64,000 nt of DNA from Branchiostoma belcheri (lineage: Eukaryota > Chordata > Leptocardii > Amphioxiformes > Branchiostomatidae), in the NCBI RefSeq assembly GCF_001625305.1, contig NW_017804131.1, positions 1,819,674 to 1,883,673 of the forward strand, in the 5' to 3' direction. The notes below the pieces were generated by a model. The model ran no database searches, had not been told where the DNA came from, and saw only the letters and a program-made list of their open reading frames with translations. Of the stretch, positions 35,440 through 48,202 are shown piece after piece (positions within the stretch are counted from its first letter, which is position 1; each line of letters opens with the position of its first letter). Both the position numbers and the translations under genes were made by a program.

Positions 35440-35735
35440 GCATCATGTTTACCTTCACATGACCCAGCTTAACAAACCACTAGTACTGCTTTGTTTATTC
35501 TTACTCAAACACACCCATATGCATGTTTATGGTGACCATACAGCCCGTCTTGAACTCAATTATGCATGGCACTTGCAACATTATGGAACCTAACACCAGT
35601 TACCATGGTGATAGGCGCCTGGTCCTGGTCATTGACCTCATGTGTTTGGAACGGAAGAAGAAGAATAAAGTCAAAGTCAAAGATGAAACTGAGCAAAAAC
35701 AATATGTACATGTTTTCCTTCGGTAAACATAAATA
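35440..35735 (+). repeat. Interspersed repeat family X, copy 2
   Basis: Shares ATGTTTACCTTC near its start, TTCTTACTCAAACACA, CACCAGTTACCATGGTGA, GGAAGAAGAAGAA and TTTTCCTTCGGTAAACAT at its end with the copy at 57460. It contains an extra AAAGTCAAAGTC stretch. The ATGTTTACC/GGTAAACAT pair at the two ends suggests short inverted termini. Intronic. Confidence 0.75.
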
Positions 35736-37466
35736 TTGTTTGTTGGCGTACAAAGTTTATTGTGCTGTGATTGGATACTACCAAGGAAGAATCCAACAGA
35801 GACACAACATGTCTGTAAGTAGTATGCCTCTATAAAACGTCCCGACGCCTTCCTAACGTTACATGGACCCTCTAAACAGTCATAAACCATAACATCATTA
35901 GAGATCCTTCCCTTGACGCTGAAATGAAAGCTCCCTTGCCTGTAGCACAGTCTCATCAGTATTACGGGATGACGGACCAACTCCCGTACGGTTGTGATTG
36001 TCAATCAGCAGCGGAACAATAAAGCGTCGCACCGGCGACAATAAACGTCATCCCCGCCAACCTGCCGACCTCTTAACGTGCAGGCTGACCTGTACTGTAC
36101 GTGTTTTTACTCACTAACGACGTCCAATTATCTTAAACGGACGTAAAGTCTCTCCTGGGGTTATGAGGTACCATGAATTAACAGTAATAGAAGTTTGCAC
36201 CTTTCCCTTTGGTTATACCAGATAGCGACAACGGCTTGGAAAGGTTACAGTTGGTGGTATTTTTCTAACAGAGGATGGGTATTGGCGTCCAAATGTGACA
36301 GGATTTCGTGAAATTTACGGTTTTTATGACGTGTAATAAAAAGCGAATGATGGTACGGTTATGCAGACTGCGCAATATCATCTGAGGGATGATATAAAGC
36401 AACCAGTGATGGAGAGCTGACCGGCAAAAAAACTTCCCTGTTTTATGAACTTTTACAATGCCTGATCGAGTTCAAAGTTTTGAGGATGAATTCGTGGAGT
36501 TGGGTGCGTGCATGAAGGGGGAGGGGGGCACGAGCGTCTGGTCTCGTTACCATCATGTCAAGAGAAAAGTAATGCCATATATGAATAGTTGGCTTTCATT
36601 GAACTGGGTTTCCCGGAAGCGTTTAGATGTATTCGTAAGCTTTGAAAGCACATAATTACTAGAATGCCGAAGGGCTAGCGTACCATCAAATTTACTTGTG
36701 CCTGAAATGAGAAATGTAATTTAATTTCATCCCCACGGGCGAAGCCGAACATCCCTGAGCCCTTTTCACATCCAGGTGCCGCGAGCAATAAGAAAAGTTA
36801 GAACCCAGTCAATAATTTCACACCCAGTGATGACGTACCGACCGGGACATCATCACGACCCCGGCGCATTAATAATTTGCCAAATTTGCACTGCGGTTGA
36901 AAAGAGGCCCGCGACACCATAAATATTTAAATGGCCGCTCCTCATCAGTCACCGTGCATGATTCGATTGCACACGCAGTGATATATACATATTTTCACAT
37001 TGATTAACAGTAGACAGGACCATCACGGGTCACTGACTCTCCGGGAATCTAGTCGACGTCACTTCGGGATCAGGATGGCGACGTTCCCGGAATCAGGAAG
37101 ACGACCTTCCCGGACTCTGTAGGACCAAAATTCCGGGAATCATAGAACTAAAACTATGAGTACAGCATACTGGAAATTCGTCCTTACGTGAACTATACGT
37201 AGAGATAATTATGTATACGTGATGTTCCTCGCTTATCTTATCATGGTGGCCCAAAGACGGCTTAACAAGTCCAGTGATGAGAAAATCTCGATGTCTGGCG
37301 ATTTGTGGAGCGACTCTGTCTAGCCTCCTTTTTCGTCCCATCTTTAAATGCTTCTCCTTTCGTAATCCAATTACTCCACCACACACCCTCTATTATTTAA
37401 GGTTAGCCGTAGATTGGTTGATAAAGAAACCAAAGCCACGTTGTCTTTGTAAACAGTACGTTCTAA

Positions 37467-37837
37467 GGCCATGTTGATTTGATTATATGGATGACATCCT
37501 TCTGGAACCCAAAACTGATGCGAGCATGCGAATAAAAAAAAAAACGCTTGGCAAAAAAAGTTGAAATCTATGTGGTCATGAAGGTAGAAGAAATGACTAA
37601 ACACACAGAGTATGGTATGGCGAAATAATAGACCCCTCATTTTCATTTCTTCACATTTTCTTCTTTTCCCTTGGAATTGACATTCTATGACATTAGTGTC
37701 ATTTCCAATATTTCAATATTGCAATTTACGACAAATATTTCCTCATTTAGCGGCTTGTGCGATTTATAGTATGGTTAAAAACCGACGAAAATTCATGCGC
37801 GCGCGGATGTCATTCATATAATCAAATCAACATGGCC
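37467..37837. mobile_element. Harbinger-like MITE, copy 2
   Basis: Same family as 30351-30762, here with ends GGCCATGTTGATTTGATTAT / ATAATCAAATCAACATGGCC and a TAA target duplication (37464-37466, 37838-37840). Intronic. Confidence 0.88.
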
Positions 37838-38702
37838 TAATGTAGAAAAAAACTTGGGCAAATGGATGTTGGTTATGTTTTAGACAGAAATTGTGGTTGT
37901 CTCTGAGTCGAATCCGTCAAACCACGGTTCGTCGCACAGGAGATGCTAAAAGGCAGGGATCGACGCGGGTTAGGTTACAAATGTCATCACATTGATTTAT
38001 GATCGCTCAAATAGGTTAATCAATGACACGTTCCAAAATATGATGTCCCGGAGCTAATACGTCGTTTGACGTATATATTTCCCTGGTGACTAATGTGACG
38101 AACGTCAGATGTACCATATGCTGTATGTTAACCCCAATACCATCGTCCGCGCCATTCTTCCATTAACATTCCTGCAAACGCAAGTCCAAGACTTGTTTAT
38201 GATATTACTTCACCATCTGGTGTTCCCCTTGATCGTCATATCACATATTGCTAACGCCGTGTTTCTCATTCATGTAGAATATAGGTCTTATTAACCCCAT
38301 GCATAATCATCAAACTATAAACATTCCCAAGCCATTAAGCCCTTTTTTGATTGATTAGACATCTTTACAATCAATATTCTATTATAAATGGATGACTTTG
38401 TTTCTAATGTCATTTCAAACTTTGATCAGGGGTTTATAGGAAGACAATGTAGGTTAATGTATGTCTCTAGTAGTCGATATTTCCCCATTAGACCTGGTTC
38501 ATTGCAGTTTATACTGGTTTACTAACGACCCGTAAAATGAATCAAAAGTTACGGGCAAAAGGACAAGAGGAGGTTGTTGTGATATCTGATCATTAGTCAA
38601 ATTAGAAGAAAGGGTAAATAATCATTTCGTTCCTAAAAAGGTTATCAGTTGAGCCCAAGCTATTTGCATTTGTTTAATGTCAAAGGTAGAATAAGGACTT
38701 AC

Positions 38703-38996
38703 ACAACACGGATAATCTCAGACTGCTTCTCTCTTGTTTGACCACGTGATCGGCCACGCATGTGTACAAGCCCGCGTCCGTTCGGGTCACGTGACGTATC
38801 ATCAAAGATGGCGACGCCATGGTTCCTCCGCTGAACTTGGTGTTCATCAGGTTACTGTCCACGATGGTTCCGTCTTTCTTCCAGTGGAGAGAAGAGATGT
38901 TTGGCTTGGCGTTCATCACTGTACACGTCAGGAGGGCGGCTTTTCCCAGGCCGATGACGTAGGGGTTGGACGGGCCCACTTCAACAACTGGAGGGA
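38703..38996 (-). CDS. Second Ig domain exon, right-hand gene
   Basis: A 294-nt minus-strand exon with acceptor GTTGTTTTTTCAG and donor GTAAGTCC, phase 1 at both ends. It encodes a canonical Ig domain starting V-P-P-V-V-E-V-G, with B-strand Cys in LLTCTV, core Trp in LHWKKDG, D-A-G-L-Y-T-C in the F strand and an N-I-S glycosylation site. It is the same length as and clearly homologous to the left-hand exon at 6189-5896. Confidence 0.92.
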
Positions 38997-39043
38997 CTGA
39001 AAAAACAACCGTGGTCAACAACATGGTTACTTTGCGTAATGCT

Positions 39044-39245
39044 GAGGACCTATTTCCAAGGCGGCAACCGGCCGGGCTGTTTACATGAACGAAAAGTATG
39101 AAATAAAACTTTAATTAAAAGAACGAAGAGCGATGATTTGCATTAATTGGTCATGAGCACTTTTGTGCATGTTATTGATATGAATTGCTTATTTTTCGTT
39201 CATGTAAACAGCCCGGCCGGGCCCCGGCTTGGAAATGTGACCTCA
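39044..39245. mobile_element. Short MITE with about 40-bp inverted ends
   Basis: The left end TTTCCAAGGCGGCAACCGGC..GGGCTGTTTACATGAACGAA is repeated inverted at the right end (TTCGTTCATGTAAACAGCCC..CTTGGAAA). The core is AT-rich and non-coding. No clear target duplication. It starts 48 nt upstream of the acceptor of the second Ig exon of the right-hand gene. Confidence 0.85.
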
Positions 39246-39548
39246 ACATAAAGAATGATTCTAATTGCTGTTTTTATATATATATGATTGTAATGGAGGG
39301 CCGTCTCTAGTTAGCCTTACCGTATAACCATCAACAAAACAACTGGCTTAACCATGCCCCAAAGTAATTACCGATAGCCAGGGCTATTCCCGGGTAATAA
39401 AAATGCTAGAGTACGATAAACACCGGTCAGTAAGGTAATAAACTTAAATGCCACCACGGGAAAGGGTAGTGAAATACACACTGGTTTTATTGCTTTTCGT
39501 GAGTGAATGAAATCCGTGCCGGGTAACAAGGTTTGCCGGCTCAAGGTG

Positions 39549-39655
39549 TGCCTCCGGCCGACCTTTATAATCAGAGCTGTCCTATAGAAATGGCCTTGGA
39601 CAAGCGGTCAGGATAACTCATAAAAGACTAAGCCGCCCTTTCCTAGGAAAAAGTG
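39549..39655. repeat. Direct repeat, left copy (partner at 40147-40257)
   Basis: ACCTTTATAATCAGAGC begins at 39561 and again at 40161, exactly 600 bp apart, and both are followed by ATAACTCATAAAAGACTAAG after about 65 bp. Intronic; the origin is unknown. Confidence 0.85.
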
Positions 39656-40146
39656 GATTACGGGCTGGGTTATGGCCTATTTTATCGTCAGTAGACTGTT
39701 CAGGGAGTAAATACAGAACCATTAACGTTATGGAGGTGGTATTAAGCCGCTATACGGGCAGTGTCTGCTGCTCTGGGTGAAGTAATGATTGATTGTAAGA
39801 CGTTAGTGTTGTACATGTCCGCAGCGGGAGTGATTTATGAAGAATCAGCCCTGTACCACGAGAACGCGGAGGGAAGCAGTGGTTACAACATGTTGTCGAT
39901 ATATACCCTCTGGCAAGGCAGCTGCCCTGCTAGCCCACCTACTTTGGAACGCGTCCAATTCTTTATTGAACTTTCTGAACGTAAGCTTCATTCTCCGTCC
40001 AAGGAAGTCTATGTCATCTCACTTTAATTATATAACTACAGACATCTGTTTCTAAATAAGCTGTGAGAGTGCACAAGGATTACTTCAAGTTTACTTTGAT
40101 TTATGTCACGAGCGCTCTTGACTTGAAGTTTGTTTGAGGCTGGAGT

Positions 40147-40257
40147 TATGCCCCTGGTTAACCTTTATAATCAGAGCAGTATATCTCTTTAAATGGCCAT
40201 GGAAATCGGGCAAGATAACTCATAAAAGACTAAGCCGTCCTTCCTATAGGAAGAAAT
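40147..40257. repeat. Direct repeat, right copy (partner at 39549-39655)
   Basis: Second copy of the repeat described at 39549, about 85% alike by eye, in the same intron. Confidence 0.85.
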
Positions 40258-41351
40258 TGAAGCCTCCTAGATGTAGAATGAACAGACTGCTATCGATGCG
40301 TGAACTTATGAGATTTTCCCTAAGCCCTAGTGGAGGAACTGGGCGTCTTGGAAATGTCCGTCTGGGCCCAATACAGGAAATCTCATGCATAAAGATGTTT
40401 TTATACTGTGGATAATAGACGTTCTCCTTTGGCGTTTCCCCGCCCGTAAATGCCTTGAGTTGACACAATATAACACTGATATCTTTTCTTATAGGATACC
40501 CAACGAGACGCCAGTGCTAAAACTGGTAGCCTAAGGATACAAGCATATCGATAGTATTGGAGACTTCGTGATGAAAAAGTACAGACAGTCACCACAGGGA
40601 AAACTGATTAGTCTACACAATCGAAACATGAGGTCAAGGCAGCCATTTTATGATGCCATCTTATGACTTGGTTCTAATGCTCATTATCAGGACCTCGTAA
40701 CGTGATATTCCATTGAGGGATTCGAAAACATGACAAAAATGCTTTTACCGACTGCTCGTGGCTACCCACTCAGACACACTGAACTCATAACCATCGATTT
40801 TTTCCACGTTATGTGGATAGATAAGTTGGGTAGATGCGAAAACAATTTCTCCGGTGTTTTTGAGTCATTCATTTGAAAGTGACTTTTGAATTAACTGCCA
40901 AACAAATAAAGAAGGATTGCAATACTTACGAATAGAAATCAGCGAAACAGAATAAAGAGACGGTTTTAGATGATAATCCATAGGTTTGCCTTATATCAAA
41001 TAGAAGATCGAAGGAACGCTTCCCCTATAAGCCCAGTTACCAGACAATCGATATTTCCTAAGTACGTTATATTATGTTTCCCTTCTGTACCAATTTTCCT
41101 GGAAATTAGTCTTTTTTCAGGAGAGAAATGATCCATAGCAATATACATGGGAGTTCGCGGTTTTTTGTCTCCATTTTGATTTGATTTAATGAACGCAAAA
41201 TGTTTTTTTTTACTTTTTGTGAGATTCACCTAATTCTAACAGTGACCTCTGCATTACGGTGGCTCGTGATGTATTCTATGACGTCATCCTGTCGGCATCA
41301 TTCCCTGGAGAATACCAGCATGGAGAGCGCTCTAGTATCATTTTCGACGAA

Positions 41352-41762
41352 GCCTCTGTCACAGAAAGCCGAATTTAGCCTCCCGAACACTACACGCCCA
41401 CCCTCCCCCACCCCAACCATTATTAGCAGATGGTCGGGATCCGGAGCAATGTCGAGCAAGAAGTTTAGCCATGTTGGCTTCTTTTCGTCTGCTCCAGCCA
41501 AATGTTTCAAAATGTTTATTACATTCGGATATTGACGGGATGTTCGGCCATGGCTGTCTATAGTAGCTGGCTGGTGTTCAGTGTTCGCGAGTATGTCGGG
41601 GTCTGGTTGACAGTGAAGTTTGACTCAAATCTAAGTCAAATTCGATTCGCATCAAAAGGTAGGCGTTGCCTACATGTGGTCAGGCTGTAGCTCCTGGAAT
41701 TCAGTCAACCAGGGTCGGTTGCTTTGGTGTTAGGGGCAAGGTGCTGGATGTGTGATATTGGC
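41352..41762. mobile_element. MITE, TTAA-type family, copy 3 (degenerate)
   Basis: Shares AGCCTCTGTCACAG at the left end, TAGCCTCCCGAACACTA, GCTGGTGTTC and TCAAATCTAAGTCAAATTCG with copies at 28081 and 32173. TTAA follows the right end. It is longer and more diverged than copy 2. It lies about 100 nt downstream of the V exon of the right-hand gene, inside the intron. Confidence 0.75.
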
Positions 41763-41862
41763 TTAACGTAATTGAAACAAAAAGGGAGTGTTCGTCTAGG
41801 AGTGTACTTGTCATGTGTTGTACAGTTGAAAGTATTGTCTTGGGTTCAGAAGAGTTTCCTAC

Positions 41863-42213
41863 CTAGAATGTGTAACGTGACGAAGCCGTCCACACTGCCG
41901 ACCTCCTCCACCAGCAGTGACAGGACGTACTTCCCCTCGTCCTCCACGCGGGTCTTTAAAATCTTTAGCGACGCCGGACCAACAAGCTCCACCCGCTCTA
42001 CAAAATTATGATACGTCCTCTGTCCTCTCATGGGGGAGTAGGACAGAACCAGCACCCTTTTCGAGGGGTCGTCGTTGTCGATCTTGTACCATGAAAGTAG
42101 CTCCACCTGGCGGTTGGTACTGTAGCTTGCAGCCAGGGTGACGGGATCGCCCAGCACAGTGTTGACTTGTTCCGGCAGGGTGAGGCCGATGTCGGTCTGC
42201 GCGAGACTGATCC
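41863..42213 (-). CDS. V-type Ig domain exon lacking disulfide cysteines, right-hand gene
   Basis: A 351-nt minus-strand exon, acceptor CGATTTCTTTGCAG and donor GTAGGA, phase 1 at both ends. After the leader join it reads G-I-S-L-A-Q-T-D, placing signal cleavage after S-L-A. The V-type domain has D-P-V-T-L-A-A-S-Y in the B strand, core Trp in LLSWYKID, and D-E-G-K-Y-V-L-S-L in the F strand. As in the left-hand paralogue, both disulfide cysteines are replaced (Ala, Leu), yet Trp and D-x-G-x-Y remain, so the fold is likely kept. The open frame continues upstream of the acceptor, but that part is intronic. Confidence 0.92.
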
Positions 42214-45200
42214 CTGCAAAGAAATCGACCAATAAGAATATGAGTGAGCGGAATCGTAATGGCAGTGCACGGCGGACTGTTGAGTAATCACGCAATTTTG
42301 TACTTATTGCCTTACATGGACCCACGCCATGAAAAACACCATTGTCAACGTGGTAAACCGAAGTGACTCCCATTCAGAACCTTGTGTGGAATAGTAATCA
42401 ATGTTTCATCTGTGTAACCACTCCTCTTAAAAGCTTTAGGACGACTGCACTTGCTGAATCCCATAACCACTAAACGATTACGTGCTCTCTGACGTGGTGA
42501 TGGAAACTAACGTTAGCAACAGATGTGGCAGGAATGACCAGTCCAGACGTTCTTTTGACTGCCGGTAAGAGTGATTAAGCACCATCTATATTACAGGCCG
42601 CCTCTCCTTTTAGGAGCTAGTCAGTGACCAATGGCATTCTGTGGAGAATGCAAAGTGCTACCTATAGTGCTATCTGTCTTCACTACCAAGTAGTTTCACT
42701 GAATCAGATAAGAAGTCGCCAAAACGGCACACAAATGAACGTTATCACTACAAATGCCAATATAATGTATCGTAAAGGGGTGCAATAATTGAAAGGAAAG
42801 CACTATTTCCTGCTCTTCGTTTGTTTCCAATAAACCAACATCTAATAATTCTTTATCCCCCGTAATTGAAAAGAGATTATCCTATTATGCCGGGATGGAG
42901 ACGAATGGGGAAGTCATTTCGGCTCCGTGTTTCTCAGATCGTGACATTATCAGCTGCTGACAGGGCGTGTGTTGAAACAGCCTGGTACGGAGAGATGCAG
43001 GCACAGAACTCATCGGAGAATACTCCACCTTCACCTCCAACATTCTCATTACAAACTACGTGTAGTTAAGGCGAATTTCAAGTGATGAGGAATGGAGCGG
43101 ATCTGAGGGGGAAAATTGTGAAGTGCGCTTGAACGTAATGCCTAATGTTCATATTGAAAATCGAACAGGTTCATGGTGATTATGGATCATGAAATGGAAC
43201 GCAACCGGCAAACTTCAGAAAAAAAAAGAAGTGACTTAGAAGTACAGTATGGATGTCTGAAGGTGAACTGGAGGACCTGTGCCGGCATTTTTACAATTAG
43301 ATTGGATCTTAATGTGGTGGCTACATGAGGAAGGTGATGGTATCATGAAATGAAGCTTATTGGAATTGAGCGCAGGTTTTGGCCAAATGGACTTGCGTTG
43401 ACCCGGAACATTGGTCGATTCCTCGATTACTCAGGTTAATTTAATGAAACCTCCCGGAAAACTCATCAGCCTCTCCGACCCTCCTTGCCTACAAATAAGC
43501 AACCCAGGAATGTCTACAAGCGCGGAATCTGTAATAACAGTCGCAAGGAAACTGTCGTCAAAAGTTACTTGAAACAAGAAAACTACAACATTTACCTTCA
43601 TCACGTTTTTACGTTCCATCTCAGCGTTGTTGATATGCCCTTTATTGCCGTAATTGAAAAGAGATTATTTCATTACTTTCCAATGGTGCCAAATGTCGAG
43701 ATGACTTTACGTCTGCGTGTTTCACGAATATAATTGGACGGTATGGATTAATAATAAAGGAGTCTAATATTCCGTATCAATATTGGCTTCTGATGTGAAA
43801 AATACGATTTCCTCCTGTCGCAGTCCGAGTCAATCTACTGCTAAGAAAGAAACTTTTGAATGTCAAATAAGATGAATTTGTGTAACTTTATCCTGTAATG
43901 TGTGCCGAGTTTTTACGAGTTTTCCATGTAGTTATGATGTGCTGAATTTCATATCAAAGTGGCCATTCTGGTGTAATATAGAGCGGAAGGGTGAGGGCAA
44001 AGGGAGGTCATCTAAAAGTGATGGAGTTCAATAATCGCGTGATTTAAATGTCATTTGATATTATCCGAGACGCCCGTCCTGTTTCTATTTTGTTGGAGAT
44101 TACCGTTTCCCACGTTTCATACTGTAATGCATACTAATCTTTTTGACGTTGATAGATAGATAAATGTAAAATGGACAAGTAAGTTCACTTAGGTCATTTC
44201 GTTCAACCTTGGAGGTAGCAGTAGGAGAGGATGCAATATGCATTGGCAATCATTAAAACAACGTTAAGCCGGAGTGATACGTGCGATTGTGATCTGTTGT
44301 GGCGGAGAAACACTTTATCGATTCCGGGCTAAGTGGAAGGCATGTACGGGGACAGAACCCCACCAATAACGACTTCCTTTGTTATAGTGGCTGGCAGAAC
44401 CCCGGAAAGTGACTACTGAGCAATAATTGGGGAAGCGCGACCACGAGTGCAAATAGACAACGCCATTTGTCAGGATCTTTGAGGAATGATGTCGTTAATA
44501 TTTCACGACACGGGCATAAAAAAGTGGCGAAGTCGAGCCACAAAATGTGTTCGTGGGAACTGTCATGGCAGTGTAATCCCATGTACGTGACGCCCCGTGT
44601 GTAGATCTTGACGAACGTGTACTAAAACGTACTGCAGACGAGCGCTAAGCACGAAGATCAAAGAGGCAAAAAGCTGCGGGTGAAGATTTAGCTCAGCCAT
44701 CAGAGAGAGTGAAGGGACAATTAGGCGCAGCAGAGCAGGCCGCCGCCGTGTAAAACTTTACATCACCTACGCCACAGGAAATCGTATAAGTACATTTGCA
44801 AGTCAGGAAATGCTTCAAGTCTGATATTCGCACATTATCCTGCGAGTTGCGGCCGAATGATGTATTCCGGGGAGATGATAATCTTCTGAACTCACTCCGG
44901 GCTGCCGATCGTAAAAGGCTGATCGGGCCATCTGAGCTTATATGGAGTCCCTGGAGCGCCTGGCTTAGGGGTGTTGTGCGGTGACTTACATGACATTGCC
45001 CTCTCGACTGGGGATCAGGTCGTAACATTTCCTGATATGTATCAAGATGAAAAGGGGGCTAGATTCACAGGTTGGTGTTGGGAATGAAATGGGATAAGGA
45101 TTAATCTTCCTGTACCGATAGCGTGGCGACATACAAACCAGTTGCAGTGGACGTGACATACAAGCCGAGGAGATGCATTTAGGACAGAGCAGAGGTCGTC

Positions 45201-48200
45201 TGCGCCAACAAAACACAGCAAAAAATAGCCAAAATAGGACCTCATGAATTCATAATTCAAATCATTTCTGTGTAATAGTCCATAAAATGACACTAGAGCC
45301 ATAAGAATTTGTCTTTTTATCGCAAGAGGTTAGTTGGGCTAAAAGTATTTGGCGATATCAGTTGGTTGTATCAGAGCTGCAGGGTTACAGGGCTTCCAAC
45401 TGCGTCAGTACATAGTACTTTATATCTTTTTGTAACGGTTAGACTGCTTTTCAAGTGGAGATGTGCCTTTGATATGACATTGCTTTGTCCAAGTAACGTG
45501 AGCGTGAAATGGACTTTACCATAACTACATCGCCCTTTAACCACGGGGCAGTAAGTTCTCCAGTGAAGCACCCTGGACGGCGCCATGTTTATGGTAGGGA
45601 CATTAGCTCATAACCAGCGCATTAAGCGCCACCAAGCTTTTTTAGCAGGAGAAATGGAACAATTTATTGCATGGCCAGTGAGGCAGGTAAGTACATTAGG
45701 CCATCCCTGTCACCCGCAGGGCAGCTCCAGCCGAAAGTTGTGATCCTTGAAGCCCTAACCGTGGTCAGCGGGGTGCCCAGGAGACCACACATATGCTGAA
45801 ATATCGGTCCGTGTAAAACGGTGAATTCTTAACGTTAGTGCGACCGTGCTCGAGGTCTTTATTTCAACTGCATGACTCGGTTATTATTACCCCGAGGATT
45901 GGCTGGTAGCTTGTTAATCATTTTGAACCAACCATTAGCCCCCCAAAGATCGACATCATTCAGATTTTGTTGCTTCAGTTGTACGATAAGCCCTTGAGGA
46001 TAGAACTAATCGTGCAGCTTTTGAATAACTTGCTTATCTCGGAGAAAATAGGACTTGTCAGTCAATGGCGCAGTATAGCTGGGGGTGACACTAATGCCAT
46101 TAAATATTTTCTTTGGGCTATAAGATCCAGGCCAAAGATCAGACATCCAATACAATAACATTAAACTAGGGATAGATGTAAGTTAATGCGTCATAATGGG
46201 TCGCACTTACAAAGATCGTGATCTTAAATCAGAGGGTATCAGATTTGTATTTACGTTTTTATTACAGAGTGCAGAGGCAATAGGATTGTTACCTTATTAG
46301 TATAGCTATTGACGGAATGATAAAATCGCTTTACGAGTCGAATGGAACAAGCTAAGATCACCGTAAGGCCAATAGGTAAAGATGTGGTCGTTAAGAACAC
46401 CTGGGGAATCTAGTTGACATCCTTACATTGAAACAGCGTTCAGTTTTTCTCGCTATTTCTGTTACAATAAGGTTGGAATCTGACTTAAGGCGACAGCCAC
46501 TGAATACTGCCAGGAATTCCACCGATCGATAAGAACAATATCCGAAACATGCTGATATTCCGATGAATTTTATCACTGACTGGCAGCGGGCATACTCGAG
46601 GGACCATTTACGCATTGGTCGTGGACAATTTTTCACATTCGATGCTGTTGGTCCCTTTTTTCAAAGCAGCAGCACGGTCTGTTTGAAACATGCCTCATCA
46701 AGCCAAACAGACGGGTGGAACTGTTGAACTAAGGAGTCCGAAATGACTGAGTGGGAAGAACTTAGCCTAGGTTGAGCTTGACGTATGGCATAATTTATTC
46801 CCAGATCACTCCGTTCCTGTGCAGTCCTGGAGACATTGGCAGAGATCGCGTTCTTGATTGAAAATCTATTCAGATATCCATCGGTCGATGGGCGCAAGAG
46901 ACTACTCAACGAGCGGTAAATTGTGAGTAAAAGGAACGTAGAGCTGGCGCTAGGTCCTTCCTCGGCCACTGGCTCTTACAAATTTGCAATTTTAGGTCCT
47001 CTCTTGGATTAGGAGATGCTATCGGCAGCAGAAAATCTATCGCCTGGGATCTGGAGATCGATAGCCGGTCATAAGCAAGCCATAAATAACTTGCAGATTT
47101 CGTGAAGTGTTCCGGCGGCCAAGAAAAACGGCTTGGAAGATGGTTGATAACACCTTGCCGGTCGTAGGTCGCTGGGAGAGAAATCGAATTTTACATGGCC
47201 TGTGGTGAAGGGCGTGGAACTGATCCGAAATATTCTTACTTTTCACTACCGTAATGCCGAGAATAAGATGGATGGTTAGTTATTTCTCGATGAGCCTGAA
47301 AAAGAGAGACGTCTTAGCGGGGAGATGTTGTCGCTTTGTCATTAGATCAGAAACTCCGGGGCAACTCGTGTGTCAAGTTGACGGCATCAGAAGCCCGGGG
47401 CGAGGAAACGCTATTTCACGGGGGAGATTCAGATTTCCTAATCTACTGTGTTGTCAAGATTTCTGACTAGCTGCTGAAGGCAGAAACAACACGCGAAACC
47501 TCACGGGTTTTGATGTATGAAATGATCAAGTGCAGAGTACATTTCTCTTGGGGAAAGTTACATAGAGCCTAGGAATCTCAGTCTGTATACATGTCGGCTT
47601 CTCAATTGGATTCAGAGACTGAAGCAGGCAGTCACGCTGGAAGTTTTATGCACTTCTTACTTGCCCATGCAACTATCAGTATTGATTATGGATTAAAAAC
47701 AAGGCCGATATCAGTGGAGTTAAAAGGTAGTAACCTTTCACAATGGCATATCGGCTCGTAAGGCAGATTGCCAATGGTTCATCAAACGCAAATGTTATCT
47801 GTTGGATATCACACAAAGGGCACTCCATAGTTCAACTCGCGGTAAAATTACACCGGCCCTACAGCTATTGAACAACTTGTACCTGGAGTAGATTTGTTTT
47901 TAAGCATTTAAAAGCCCTGCAGGATACTAACCGGTAAGGCGTCCCAACAGTAGATAATGACCAAGGACATGTTCATTGGACCTTGCCAATTTATTACAGG
48001 GCAAAATAGGGCGGATTTTCATATAACGTGGGCATTGAATTTGCATTGATAAATGACACCGTAATGCTGCCTGTGAGGAATAACACCTACGGTTTCATGG
48101 ACAAGATTGACGGAGCTTTTAGTTCCTTTAAGATGGATGTTCTTGACGAGGAAAGGAGAAGAAGTTTCTATTTCTAAAGGCATTACAATAAATTGCACCT

Positions 48201-48202
48201 AC
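42214..48202. other. First intron of right-hand IgSF gene
   Basis: Almost 6 kb without a supported exon. It holds a pair of related 90-bp segments (42851-42940 and 43640-43732, both with CCGTAATTGAAAAGAGATTA). A few open frames of 60-110 codons (for example at 44693-45028 and 46661-46969, minus strand) have no recognisable domain, and the second lacks an ATG. Confidence 0.55.

Noticed and set aside
44675-44710. tRNA A-box-like TTTAGCTCAGCCATCAGAG
   Set aside because: No B box (GGTTCGAxTCC) follows at tRNA distance and no cloverleaf can be drawn.
46661-46969. Minus-strand open frame of 102 codons, A-E-E-G-P-S-A-S-S at its start
   Set aside because: The apparent start codon is GTG, no domain is visible and it lies within the first intron of the right-hand gene.
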